Assembly (NCBI GenBank): GCA_963668655.2
Contig: CAXXPQ010000001.1
Coordinates: 744,001 to 808,000, forward strand
Length of the DNA: 64,000 bases
Origin: G963668655 sp963668655
GTDB lineage: Bacteria; Myxococcota_A; SURF-8
Reading direction: 5' to 3'
Part shown: in pieces, positions 16,215-24,433 of the stretch
Numbering within the stretch: the first letter of the stretch is position 1
How the letters are laid out: the number at the start of each line of letters is the position of its first letter
Translations under genes and position numbers: made by a program
The notes under the pieces: generated by a model
Databases searched by the model: none
Seen by the model: only the letters and a program-made list of their open reading frames with translations
What the model was told of the DNA's origin: nothing

Positions 16215-18061
16215 AGACGGTTCTTTCGGGCAACGAAGCCATCGCCCGCGCCGCGTATGAGGCGGGCGTGACGGTGGCGGTGGCCTATCCGGGAACTCCC
16301 AGCACGGAAATCCTGATGAACTGCGGGCGTTACGACGCCATCCGCAGCCAGTGGTCCGTGAACGAGAAGGTCGCCCTGGAAGTGGCCGGCGGCGCGGCCA
16401 TCGGCGGGGCGCGCACGCTCTGCGCCATGAAGCACGTGGGGCTGAACGTGGCGGCGGATCCGCTGTTCACCCTGTCGTATACCGGCGTCAACGCCGGGTT
16501 GGTGATCGTCACCGCCGACGATCCCAATATGTGGAGCAGCCAGAACGAACAGGACAATCGCCACTACGCCCGGGCCGCCAAGCTGCCCATGCTGGAGCCC
16601 TCCAGTCCGGCCGAGGCTCACGCCTTCGTCAAGGCCGCCTTCGAAATCTCCGAAAAATACGATACCCCCGTGCTCCTGCGCGTCACCACGCGCATCTGCC
16701 ACGCCGAGGGCGTGGTGGAGACCGCGGAGCGCGCGGACGTTCCGCTCCGGGATTACGAGCGCGACTTCGCCAAGCGCGTCATGCTGCCGGTCAACGCCAG
16801 GAAACGCCACCCGATGGTGGAAGAGCGCAAGATCGCCCTGCGCAGACTGGGGAAGACCAGCCCGCTCAATCGCATCGAGAAGGGTTCGGAGGAAATCGGC
16901 TTCGTGGCCGGCGGCGTCGCCTATGAGTTCGCCAAGGAGGCCTTCCCGGAGGCGTCGTTCCTGAAATACGGCTTCACCCATCCGCTGAACCTGGACCTGG
17001 CAAAGAAATTCCGCCGCATGGTGAAGAAGCTTTACGTGGTGGAGGACGGCGATCCCGTTCTGGAAAACACCCTGAAAGCCGCCGGAATCGCGGTGGACAA
17101 AGGCAAGGACCGTACGGGACTATTGGGCGAACTCTCCGTGGACCGCGTGCGCAAAGCCTTCGGAAAGCGCGTGAAGGCGGGTCTGAAGACGGAAACCGCC
17201 GTTCCCGCACGGCCCCCGGCGCTCTGCGCGGGCTGCTCCCACCGGGGCATCTTCACCGCCCTGAAACTGGAAGACGCCACGGTCTTTGGGGACATCGGCT
17301 GCTACACCCTGGCCGCCCTGCCGCCCATTTCCACCATGGACACCTGCATCTGCATGGGCGCGTCCATCTCAGCGTCCATCGGCATGGTCAAGGCGCGCAA
17401 GGGCGAGAAGCGAAAGATGGCCTGCGCCATCGGCGATTCCACCTTCTTCCATTCCGGCGTCACGGGGCTGATCGACGCCGTGCACAACGACGCGCCCTTC
17501 GTGACCGTCATCCTGGACAACCGCATCACCGCCATGACCGGCCACCAGAACAACCCCAACACCGGGAAGAACCTCATGGGGGAAAGCACCTATCGCGTGG
17601 ACCTGGTGCGGCTGGCCAAGGCCTGCGGCGTGAAACACGTGGACACGGTGGACGCCTGGAATATCGCGGAGATGCGCGAAACGCTGCAAAAACACTGGGA
17701 GTACGACAAGCCTTCGGTGGTGGTGGTGCGAAAGGATTGCGTGGAGTGGGCCAAGATCCGGGAGACGCCTTACCGGGTGGACACGGATCTTTGCGTGGGC
17801 TGCCGCTCCTGCGTGAAGATCGGCTGCCCGGCGGTGATCTTCGACAAAGCCGCGAAAAAATCCTCCATCGATCCGGTCCTGTGCGTGGGATGCAGTCTCT
17901 GCTCCCAGATGTGCAACTTCAACGCCATTTACCGCGTGGACAAGGAAGAGGAACACGCGAAGATCGCCGAGGCGGAACGAAGGAAGCGCGCCGAGCGCAA
18001 GGCCAAGGCTCAAAAGGCCGCGGCGAAGAAAGCCGCAGGCGGGAAGGGAGGCCGTAAATGA
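16211..18061 (+). CDS. iorA: Indolepyruvate:ferredoxin oxidoreductase, alpha subunit
   Basis: A 616-residue IorA. With IorB it oxidises aryl-2-oxoacids such as indolepyruvate and phenylpyruvate to aryl-acetyl-CoA with reduction of ferredoxin. Order of parts: the N-terminal domain with TVAVAYPGTPSTEILMN; a central linker; the thiamine-diphosphate domain with CAGCSHRG, GDIGCYTL and AIGDSTFFHSGVTGL; and two C-terminal [4Fe-4S] motifs, CVGCRSCVKIGCP (about 527-540) and CVGCSLCSQMCNF (about 557-570). A Lys/Ala-rich tail follows. The length matches the family. The start overlaps buk and the stop overlaps iorB. Substrates may also include branched-chain 2-oxoacids. Confidence 0.95.
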   Translation: MKTVLSGNEAIARAAYEAGVTVAVAYPGTPSTEILMNCGRYDAIRSQWSVNEKVALEVAGGAAIGGARTLCAMKHVGLNVAADPLFTLSYTGVNAGLVIVTADDPNMWSSQNEQDNRHYARAAKLPMLEPSSPAEAHAFVKAAFEISEKYDTPVLLRVTTRICHAEGVVETAERADVPLRDYERDFAKRVMLPVNARKRHPMVEERKIALRRLGKTSPLNRIEKGSEEIGFVAGGVAYEFAKEAFPEASFLKYGFTHPLNLDLAKKFRRMVKKLYVVEDGDPVLENTLKAAGIAVDKGKDRTGLLGELSVDRVRKAFGKRVKAGLKTETAVPARPPALCAGCSHRGIFTALKLEDATVFGDIGCYTLAALPPISTMDTCICMGASISASIGMVKARKGEKRKMACAIGDSTFFHSGVTGLIDAVHNDAPFVTVILDNRITAMTGHQNNPNTGKNLMGESTYRVDLVRLAKACGVKHVDTVDAWNIAEMRETLQKHWEYDKPSVVVVRKDCVEWAKIRETPYRVDTDLCVGCRSCVKIGCPAVIFDKAAKKSSIDPVLCVGCSLCSQMCNFNAIYRVDKEEEHAKIAEAERRKRAERKAKAQKAAAKKAAGGKGGRK

Positions 18062-18639
18062 GCGGGAAAACCACCAACGTGCTGGTCGTCGGCGTGGGCG
18101 GACAGGGCATCATCCTGGCCGGGGAAATCCTCTCCATGGTGGCTCTGAACGCCGGTTTCGACGTGAAAAAGAGCGAGGTGCACGGCATGGCTCAGCGGGG
18201 CGGATCGGTCAACAGCCAGATCCGCTTCGGCGAAACCGTGCATTCCCCCACCATTCCCCAGGGGGAAACCGACATCCTTTTGGCCTTCGAGAAACTGGAG
18301 GCCCTGCGCTGGCTTCCGCTCTGCAACCGCAACACCGTGGCCATCGTGAACGATCAGAAAATCCATTCGCTCACCACCGCCACGGGCTTGCAGGATTATC
18401 CCGAGGGTGTCTCCGGCGAGCTGGCGACGCATTTCAAGAATCTGCATCTGCTTCCGGCGGCCGAAATCGCCCGGGAACTGGGCAACATCCGCGTGGTGAA
18501 CGTGATCCTCTTGGGGGTCATGGCCGGGCGCATGGATTTTCCCCGGGAGGCCTGGACGGACGCGCTGAAGAAACGCCTGCCGCCGAAGCTCGTCGAGCTG
18601 AACCTGGAAGCGTTCCGGCGCGGGTACGAGCGGGCATAA
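18058..18639 (+). CDS. iorB: Indolepyruvate:ferredoxin oxidoreductase, beta subunit
   Basis: A 193-residue IorB, the gamma-type domain of 2-oxoacid:ferredoxin oxidoreductases. The motif VVGVGGQGIILAGEIL opens the protein and is followed by SEVHGMAQRGGSVNSQIRFG, both near-universal in IorB. It overlaps iorA by four bases (ATGA), consistent with a 1:1 complex. It carries no metal site of its own. Confidence 0.95.
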   Translation: MSGKTTNVLVVGVGGQGIILAGEILSMVALNAGFDVKKSEVHGMAQRGGSVNSQIRFGETVHSPTIPQGETDILLAFEKLEALRWLPLCNRNTVAIVNDQKIHSLTTATGLQDYPEGVSGELATHFKNLHLLPAAEIARELGNIRVVNVILLGVMAGRMDFPREAWTDALKKRLPPKLVELNLEAFRRGYERA

Positions 18640-18645
18640 GCGGGA

Positions 18646-19155
18646 ATGAGCGCGAAGACCCGTCTGCTACTGGCGGCCGTGGCGGCCCTGTTTTTCGGCG
18701 CGTACTTCCTGGCGGATTTTCTGGTGGAGAGCGAGGAGGAGCGCCTGGAAGCCTTTCTGCGTACGATGGCGGAGAACCTGCCCCAGCAGGAGGCCGAGGC
18801 CTATCTGGATTATGTAAACCTGGACGCATACGGTTTCCGCCTGACGGTCCGGGGAATCAAGGCCAATTTCGGCAAGGGCGACCGGGACGCCTTCGTTCGG
18901 GCGGCGCAGACCCACGGCCGCATGGTGCGGGGCTCCCGGATCCGCATTGTGTCTTTGGACGTTCGGATCGAGGACGATCTGGCGAAGGCCTCCGCCACGG
19001 CGAGCTGGGAGCGGGCGGAGAACTCCGGCGGACCGCCGAACGCCTACGTGGATTTCAAGGCCGATCTCGTCAGAAGCGGCGACGGCTGGAAATTCTCCTC
19101 GCTCACCGTCACGCCGTCCCGAAACGTGTTCGACATCGCCCGCGACCGCCGCTGA
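18646..19155 (+). CDS. Exported or membrane-anchored NTF2-like small protein of unknown function
   Basis: A 169-residue protein with one N-terminal hydrophobic helix (residues 5-24), then a helical stretch and several amphipathic beta strands (RIRIVSLDVRIEDDLAKASA, FKADLVRSGDGWKFSSLTV). This order resembles SnoaL/NTF2-like cone folds that bind small ligands, but no family signature is certain. It starts six bases after iorB and probably shares its transcript. Its role beside the oxidoreductase is unknown. Confidence 0.7.
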   Translation: MSAKTRLLLAAVAALFFGAYFLADFLVESEEERLEAFLRTMAENLPQQEAEAYLDYVNLDAYGFRLTVRGIKANFGKGDRDAFVRAAQTHGRMVRGSRIRIVSLDVRIEDDLAKASATASWERAENSGGPPNAYVDFKADLVRSGDGWKFSSLTVTPSRNVFDIARDRR

Positions 19156-19242
19156 ACGTTGCGGATCGCCCCTGCCCGTTATCGAGCGCCACGACACGTA
19201 CGACTTTGAAGAAATTCCATGCATGCCGTTTCGGGAATCATC

Positions 19243-19271
19243 TTGACCCGACTCGAACCATACACTAACAT
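19243..19271 (+). promoter_or_regulatory. Sigma70-like promoter of the thiamine-diphosphate enzyme gene
   Basis: TTGACC and TAACAT are separated by 17 bases. The predicted start is near 19278, about 80 bases before the ATG at 19359. The rest of the gap 19156-19358 shows nothing else clear. Confidence 0.6.
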
Positions 19272-19358
19272 ACCCAGACTTTCCGGAGCTACGTTCGCCG
19301 CCGCCGAAGTCATGGGGGCCGCGTCCAAGACAATCTTCAGTTATGAAGGAGACCATTC

Positions 19359-21056
19359 ATGCCGACGGTAACGGGTGCGAAATTGGCGGCCGAAGCGCTG
19401 CTGCAAAAGGGAATCGATGTCATTTTCACGTTGAGCGGCGGGCATATCACGCCCATCTATCAGGAACTGGAAGGCACGAGCATCCGGCTCTTCGACACGC
19501 GCCACGAGCAGGCCGCCGTGTTCATGGCGGAGGCCTGGGGACGCATGACGCGCAAGCCCGGCGTGGCCATGGTCACCGCCGGACCGGGATTCACCAACGC
19601 GCTCACCGCCGTGGCCAACGCCCGCCAGGCCAACTCGCCCCTGCTGCTTATCGCCGGCTGCGTGGGAGTTTCCTCCTGCGAACGTCTGGACTTGCAGGAC
19701 ATGCCCCAGGCGCCCATCATCGAACCCATGGTCAAGAAGGCGCTGGTCTGTCACACGCCGGGCCGCATCGGGGAGTTCGTGGATATGGCCTACCGCATTG
19801 CCGGTTCCGGCCGCCCAGGCCCCGTGTACCTGGAACTGCCGGTGGACATGCTGAACGCCTCGGTGGATGAATCCATCACCATCCGCACGCATACGGAAAC
19901 GAACTCCCGGCCGGTGGACCTGGACGGGGTGGAAAAGGCCCTGGAGCTGATCGAGCAGGCGCAGAAGCCCCTGATTCTGGCCGGTAACGGCACGTGGTAC
20001 GCGGGCGCGGAGGAGGATCTGAAGGATTTCGTGGAAACCTCCGGTGTACCGCTGTTCACCCTGGGGCTGGGCAGGGGCATGCTGCCGGACGGCCATCCGC
20101 TCTGCTTCGAGTCCAGCATCGGCATCCGGCCCGGCGCGAGCCTGGCCGCCCAGTCCATGAGCGACCTGGTGGTCTTCCTCGGCAACCGCATCAGCCTGTT
20201 CTACATGTTCGGCGGGTTGATCCAGCCCACGGCCAAGGTGATCCAGGTGGACATCCAGCCCGAGGAAATCGGCCGCAACCGCAGCATCGACCTGGGAATC
20301 TTCAGCGATATCCGCGCGTTTCTGGCCCAGGCCACGCGTCGCCTGAAGGAAAAGGGCGCGGCCGACGCGCTGAAGAAGCGCCTGGAAGGTTGGGTCGGCG
20401 AACTGAACATGGCCCATGAAATGGGCAAAAACATGGAAAAGACCAACTTCGAGAATCCCAACGTCCCCATCCATCCCCTGCGCCTGACGAGCGAGGTCAA
20501 CGCCTTCATGAGCCGCGAGGACGATTTCGTCGTGGCCGACGGCGGCGACACCCAGGTCTGGATGGGCATGACCCGCACGGTCAAGCGCCCCGGCCATTAC
20601 CTGGACTCCGGTCTTTACGGCTGTCTGGGCGTGGGGCTGCCCTTCGCCAACGCCGCCCAGTTGCAGCATCCGGATTCCCGCGTCTGCCTGGTCATCGGCG
20701 ACGGCTCCCTGGGCTTCAACTTCATGGAGTTCGAAACCGCGATGAGAAAGAACCTGCCCATCGTGGTGGTGGTGGCCAACGACTTGGGCTGGGGCATGAT
20801 CCGACACAGCCAGGAACTGCGCATGGGCCACGCCATCCCGGACGGAACCTGGATCGGCGACGTTCCCTACGACAAGATGCTGGAGGGTCTGGGTTGCTTC
20901 ACCATGCGTGTGGAAAAGCCCGACGAAATCCAGCCGGCCATGGAAAAAGCCTTCGCTTCCGGAAAACCCGCGCTTATCAACGTGATGACCGATCCCACCA
21001 CCGTCAGCCCGGGCAGCATCGCGCTGGCCAACGTGGGCGCTTACGGCAAGGGCTAG
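19359..21056 (+). CDS. Thiamine-diphosphate-dependent enzyme, acetolactate synthase/decarboxylase family
   Basis: A 565-residue enzyme of the pyruvate oxidase/acetolactate synthase/oxalyl-CoA decarboxylase superfamily. The pyrimidine domain carries the catalytic Glu50 in DTRHEQAAVFMAEAWGR. A central domain follows. The diphosphate-binding domain has IGDGSLGFNFMEFETA (about 445-460) and VVANDLGWGMIRHS (about 470-483), the GDG-N motif that binds Mg and the cofactor. No small regulatory ACT subunit is nearby, which argues against biosynthetic acetolactate synthase. It has its own promoter and follows the 2-oxoacid oxidoreductase genes, so a catabolic 2-oxoacid decarboxylase, carboligase or 2-hydroxyacyl-CoA lyase are the likely options. 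The exact reaction cannot be assigned. Confidence 0.85.
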   Translation: MPTVTGAKLAAEALLQKGIDVIFTLSGGHITPIYQELEGTSIRLFDTRHEQAAVFMAEAWGRMTRKPGVAMVTAGPGFTNALTAVANARQANSPLLLIAGCVGVSSCERLDLQDMPQAPIIEPMVKKALVCHTPGRIGEFVDMAYRIAGSGRPGPVYLELPVDMLNASVDESITIRTHTETNSRPVDLDGVEKALELIEQAQKPLILAGNGTWYAGAEEDLKDFVETSGVPLFTLGLGRGMLPDGHPLCFESSIGIRPGASLAAQSMSDLVVFLGNRISLFYMFGGLIQPTAKVIQVDIQPEEIGRNRSIDLGIFSDIRAFLAQATRRLKEKGAADALKKRLEGWVGELNMAHEMGKNMEKTNFENPNVPIHPLRLTSEVNAFMSREDDFVVADGGDTQVWMGMTRTVKRPGHYLDSGLYGCLGVGLPFANAAQLQHPDSRVCLVIGDGSLGFNFMEFETAMRKNLPIVVVVANDLGWGMIRHSQELRMGHAIPDGTWIGDVPYDKMLEGLGCFTMRVEKPDEIQPAMEKAFASGKPALINVMTDPTTVSPGSIALANVGAYGKG

Positions 21057-21077
21057 CCGATTTTTCGCGGGTGAACC

Positions 21078-21113
21078 GAATGCGCCGCGCCCGGCGCAAG
21101 GTCGGGCGCATTC
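21078..21113 (+). terminator. Hairpin after the thiamine-diphosphate enzyme gene
   Basis: GAATGCGCC and GGCGCATTC form a perfect 9-bp stem starting 22 bases after the stop, followed by CCTTT. The T-tract is short. Confidence 0.5.
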
Positions 21114-21146
21114 CCTTTGCAACCACCGGCGGAGAGCGTGGACGCC

Positions 21147-22454
21147 ATGGCCGAACCGACAGGAAATCCGGACGGATACCTCGTTTCCAAACGCTATTCC
21201 ATGTACGTCTTCTCCCTGTTGTTCCTCTTGTACATGTTCGACTACATGGACCGCCAGGTGGTGGTTTCCCTGTTTCCCTATCTGAAATCGGATTGGGGAC
21301 TGACGGACATGCAGTGCGGGGCGCTCGTCTCGGCGGTCTACTGGTCCATCCTGATCTTCTCTCTACCGGTATCTCTTCTTATCGATCGCTGGAGCCGCAA
21401 AAACTGCATCGGCTTCATGGCGGTGCTTTGGAGCATCGCCACCGCCACCTGCGCCTTCACGCGCTCTTTCGGCCAGCTTTTCGCGGCGCGTACGGCCATC
21501 GGCATCGGCGAGGCGGGCTATGCGCCGGGTGGCACGGCCATGATAAGCGCCCTGTTTCCCCAGGAAAAACGCGCGCAGATCATGGGGTTGTGGAACGCGT
21601 CCATTCCCCTGGGGAGCGCCCTGGGCGTGGTGCTGGGCGGCGTCATAGCCCAGTACTGGGGCTGGCGGCACGCCTTCGGGGTAGTCGCCCTGCCGGGGCT
21701 CGTCCTGGCGGTTCTGTTTTTCCGGGTGAAGGATTACCGCACGGTGAATCTGGAACCCGAAAGTTCGGGTGGGATCGATACGAATCCTCCTCCCCTGGGA
21801 ATCCGCTGGTTTCTGGGCGTGGTACGGGAACTGCTGAAGACGAAATCCCTGGTGTTCGCTTATCTGGGGTTCGCGGCCAACATGTTCGTCAACGTGGCTT
21901 TCATGAGCTGGCTGCCCACCTTCTATCACCGCACGGACGGCACTCCCATGAGCGAGGCGGGCATGAAGGGCGGACTGGTCATGGCCATGGCCATCGTCGG
22001 CGCACCGCTGGGCGGCTGGCTGGCGGACCGCTGGAACCGCCGCCAGAAACGGGCGCGGCTCCTGTTCGGGGCGATCACTTCCGTCTTGACCGGGCTGGTG
22101 CTTTTCAGCGCCTTCGCGTTTTTCGAGGGCGGCCGGCAGTACGGCGTCTTTCTTCTGGGAGGGACGCTGGCCTCGGCCTTCGTTCCCGGCGTCGCTGCCG
22201 TGACCCAGGACGTGGTGCATCCCGGCATCCGGGCCACGGCCTACGCCTTGAACGTCATCGTGATGCATATTCTGGGAAGTTCCCTGGGGCCGATCTTCGT
22301 CGGCGCGGTGAGCGACCGCCACGATCTGCTGACGGCCCTGACGATTCTCCCGCTGTTCTCCCTGCTGGCGGGTCTGGCGTTTCTGCTCGGGTCGTTCTTC
22401 TACGTCCGGGACGTGGAGCGCGTGGCCAAGGTGGATTTGGAGGTGGCGTCATGA
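21147..22454 (+). CDS. MFS transporter, spinster-like subgroup
   Basis: A 435-residue major facilitator protein with about 12 membrane helices. After helix 1 it has MFDYMDRQVVVSLFPYLKSD, then LLIDRWSRKN between helices 2 and 3, and the GIGEAGYAPGGTAMISALFP stretch characteristic of the spinster-like MFS group. A second D-R motif (LADRWNRRQK) marks the second half. The ATG at 21147 is preceded by GGAGAG; the TTG ten codons upstream is less likely. The last four bases overlap the next gene, a CocE-type hydrolase, so the hydrolase may supply what is transported. The substrate, perhaps an organic acid or amphipathic molecule, is not known. Confidence 0.9.
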   Translation: MAEPTGNPDGYLVSKRYSMYVFSLLFLLYMFDYMDRQVVVSLFPYLKSDWGLTDMQCGALVSAVYWSILIFSLPVSLLIDRWSRKNCIGFMAVLWSIATATCAFTRSFGQLFAARTAIGIGEAGYAPGGTAMISALFPQEKRAQIMGLWNASIPLGSALGVVLGGVIAQYWGWRHAFGVVALPGLVLAVLFFRVKDYRTVNLEPESSGGIDTNPPPLGIRWFLGVVRELLKTKSLVFAYLGFAANMFVNVAFMSWLPTFYHRTDGTPMSEAGMKGGLVMAMAIVGAPLGGWLADRWNRRQKRARLLFGAITSVLTGLVLFSAFAFFEGGRQYGVFLLGGTLASAFVPGVAAVTQDVVHPGIRATAYALNVIVMHILGSSLGPIFVGAVSDRHDLLTALTILPLFSLLAGLAFLLGSFFYVRDVERVAKVDLEVAS

Positions 22455-24355
22455 AGCGGATCGCGTGCGCGTATTCGGGACGCTTGTTTTCGCTTTGGCC
22501 GCTTTGGGTCGTTGCTGTGCTGATGCTGGTCGGTCCGGGGTGCGCTTCGACGAACCGTCTGGACGAAGCCTGGTGGAAAAACGACGGCCGCGTTTCGACG
22601 ATTTCCCCGCCATACAAAGAGGTTCGCCGCACGTCGGTCTACATCCCCATGCCGGATGGCGTGAAGCTGGCCGCGGACGTCTATCTTCCGAAAGACCTGC
22701 CGGAAGGCGAGAAACTGCCCGCCATTCTGATCCAGACGCGCTACGTCCGGGGCATGGCCGTTCGATGGCCGTTCAAGCGCCTGTTGAGGGGCCGCTTCGA
22801 CGACACCATCCGCTACATGGTCCGGCGTGGATTCGCCTGGGTCTATGTGGACGCGCGCGGTTCCGGAGCTTCCTTCGGAAGCCGGGACTGCCCCTTCTCG
22901 CCGGAGGAGACGGAGGACGGCTACCGGGTGGTGGACTGGATCGTCCGACAGCCCTGGTCCGACGGCCAGGTGGGGGCCTGGGGAAATTCCTACACCGGAG
23001 GCACCGCCGTGTTGCTGGCCTCCACGAAGCATCCGGCCGTGAAGGCCGTCATGCCGCGTTACGCCTTCTTCGACCTATACGCCGAGGCCGTTTTTCCCGG
23101 AGGATTGGAACTGACCTGGCTGACCGACACTTGGGGTCGTCTGTCCCACGCCCTGGACACGAACCAGGTCTGGCTCTTCGCGGGAGAGATCGCCAAACTG
23201 GCCGTCTACGGTATTCGACCGGTGAAAGGAGACATGGAACAACTTCAGGACGCCGTGGCGGAACATGGGGAGAACGGCAATCTCAGCCAACTGGTCCGGG
23301 GAATCACCTTTCGGGACGACCGCCCCGCCGAACGTCCGGAAATCGAAATCGATTCCATCAGTCCCCACACGCACATGGACGCCATCAACGCTTCCGGCGC
23401 GGCCATGTATTTCTATTCCGGCTGGTTCGACGCCTCCGCCGTGCTGTCCGAGATCCACTTCTATTTAAACAGCACGGATCCCGGAAAGAAGTTGACCATC
23501 GGCCCCTGGGATCATGGCGGATACTCGAATATCAGCCCGTTCACGATCATCCGCAAGCCGCGCTTCGACCGGGACGGCGAGATCTGGCGTTTCTTCGCCC
23601 ACCATCTCAAGGGCATCGACACGGGAATCGCGGACGAGCCTTCCGTGCATTATTACACCATGGGCGAGGAGGTCTGGAAAACCTCGGATTCCTGGCCGCC
23701 CGAGGGCCTGCGCATGACGCCCTTCTACTTCGCGGAAAATCATCGCCTCGATCCCGGCCCCCCCGAGGCGGAGGACGCCGCCGACCGCTACCGGGCGGAT
23801 TATTCCGTGGGAACGGGCGAAGTCAACCGCTGGTTCTCCCTGGTCAATCCCAAGCATCGGCCCATCGTCTATCCCACCCGCCGATGGGTCGATAAAAAAC
23901 TGCTCACTTACACCACGCCGCCGCTGGAGGACGATCTGGAGGTGACGGGCCATCCCCGGGTGACCTTGTACGTGGAGTCCGACGCGGAAGACGGCGCGTT
24001 TTTCGTCTATCTGGAAGACGTGTTTCCCATGGGCCGGGTGCAGTACGTCACCGAGGGCGTGCTGCGGGCCGTGCATCGCGAACTTTCCGACGAAACGCCG
24101 CCCTACCGTTCTCCGAATCCCTATCGCACCTTCCGGCGAAAGGACGCGCGGCCCCTGGTTCCCCATCGACCCGCCAAGCTGGTGTTCGACCTGATTCCCA
24201 CGTCCTATCTTTTCAAGAAGGGGCACGCCCTGTGCATCGCCCTGGCGGCGGCGGACCGGGACAACTTCGCCGTTCTGCCCGAGACGCCTCCCGAACTGCG
24301 CTACCATCGCAGCCGCGCGCGGCCGTCCCACGTGCTGTTGCCGGTCATGCCGTAG
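22451..24355 (+). CDS. CocE/NonD-family (X-Pro dipeptidyl-peptidase-like) hydrolase, exported
   Basis: A 634-residue exported hydrolase. A signal peptide ends at GPGC with Cys31, probably a lipoprotein although the lipobox is not ideal. The S15/CocE alpha/beta domain follows: VYIPMPDGVKLAADVYLP, YVDARGSGASFG, and the nucleophile motif WGNSYTGG (Ser about 179). A likely catalytic His lies in IGPWDHGGYS. The C-terminal jelly-roll domain contains PRVTLYVESDAEDGAFFVYL. Family members cut X-Pro peptides or esters such as cocaine and glutaryl-amides. It overlaps the transporter gene by four bases. A very long upstream in-frame reading is only an open frame through the previous genes. Confidence 0.88.
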   Translation: MKRIACAYSGRLFSLWPLWVVAVLMLVGPGCASTNRLDEAWWKNDGRVSTISPPYKEVRRTSVYIPMPDGVKLAADVYLPKDLPEGEKLPAILIQTRYVRGMAVRWPFKRLLRGRFDDTIRYMVRRGFAWVYVDARGSGASFGSRDCPFSPEETEDGYRVVDWIVRQPWSDGQVGAWGNSYTGGTAVLLASTKHPAVKAVMPRYAFFDLYAEAVFPGGLELTWLTDTWGRLSHALDTNQVWLFAGEIAKLAVYGIRPVKGDMEQLQDAVAEHGENGNLSQLVRGITFRDDRPAERPEIEIDSISPHTHMDAINASGAAMYFYSGWFDASAVLSEIHFYLNSTDPGKKLTIGPWDHGGYSNISPFTIIRKPRFDRDGEIWRFFAHHLKGIDTGIADEPSVHYYTMGEEVWKTSDSWPPEGLRMTPFYFAENHRLDPGPPEAEDAADRYRADYSVGTGEVNRWFSLVNPKHRPIVYPTRRWVDKKLLTYTTPPLEDDLEVTGHPRVTLYVESDAEDGAFFVYLEDVFPMGRVQYVTEGVLRAVHRELSDETPPYRSPNPYRTFRRKDARPLVPHRPAKLVFDLIPTSYLFKKGHALCIALAAADRDNFAVLPETPPELRYHRSRARPSHVLLPVMP

Positions 24356-24433
24356 AAAGGTTTCATTCACGCCCTTGGCTGTGGTACAGTATCGCCTCCT
24401 GATGTTTCCACCGACTTTCCGGAGCCTTTGCCC

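Noticed and set aside
20894..22450. Upstream extension of the CocE-type hydrolase frame
   Set aside because: The extra part is Arg/Gly/His-rich shadow sequence of the thiamine-diphosphate and MFS genes. The signal peptide starts at 22451.
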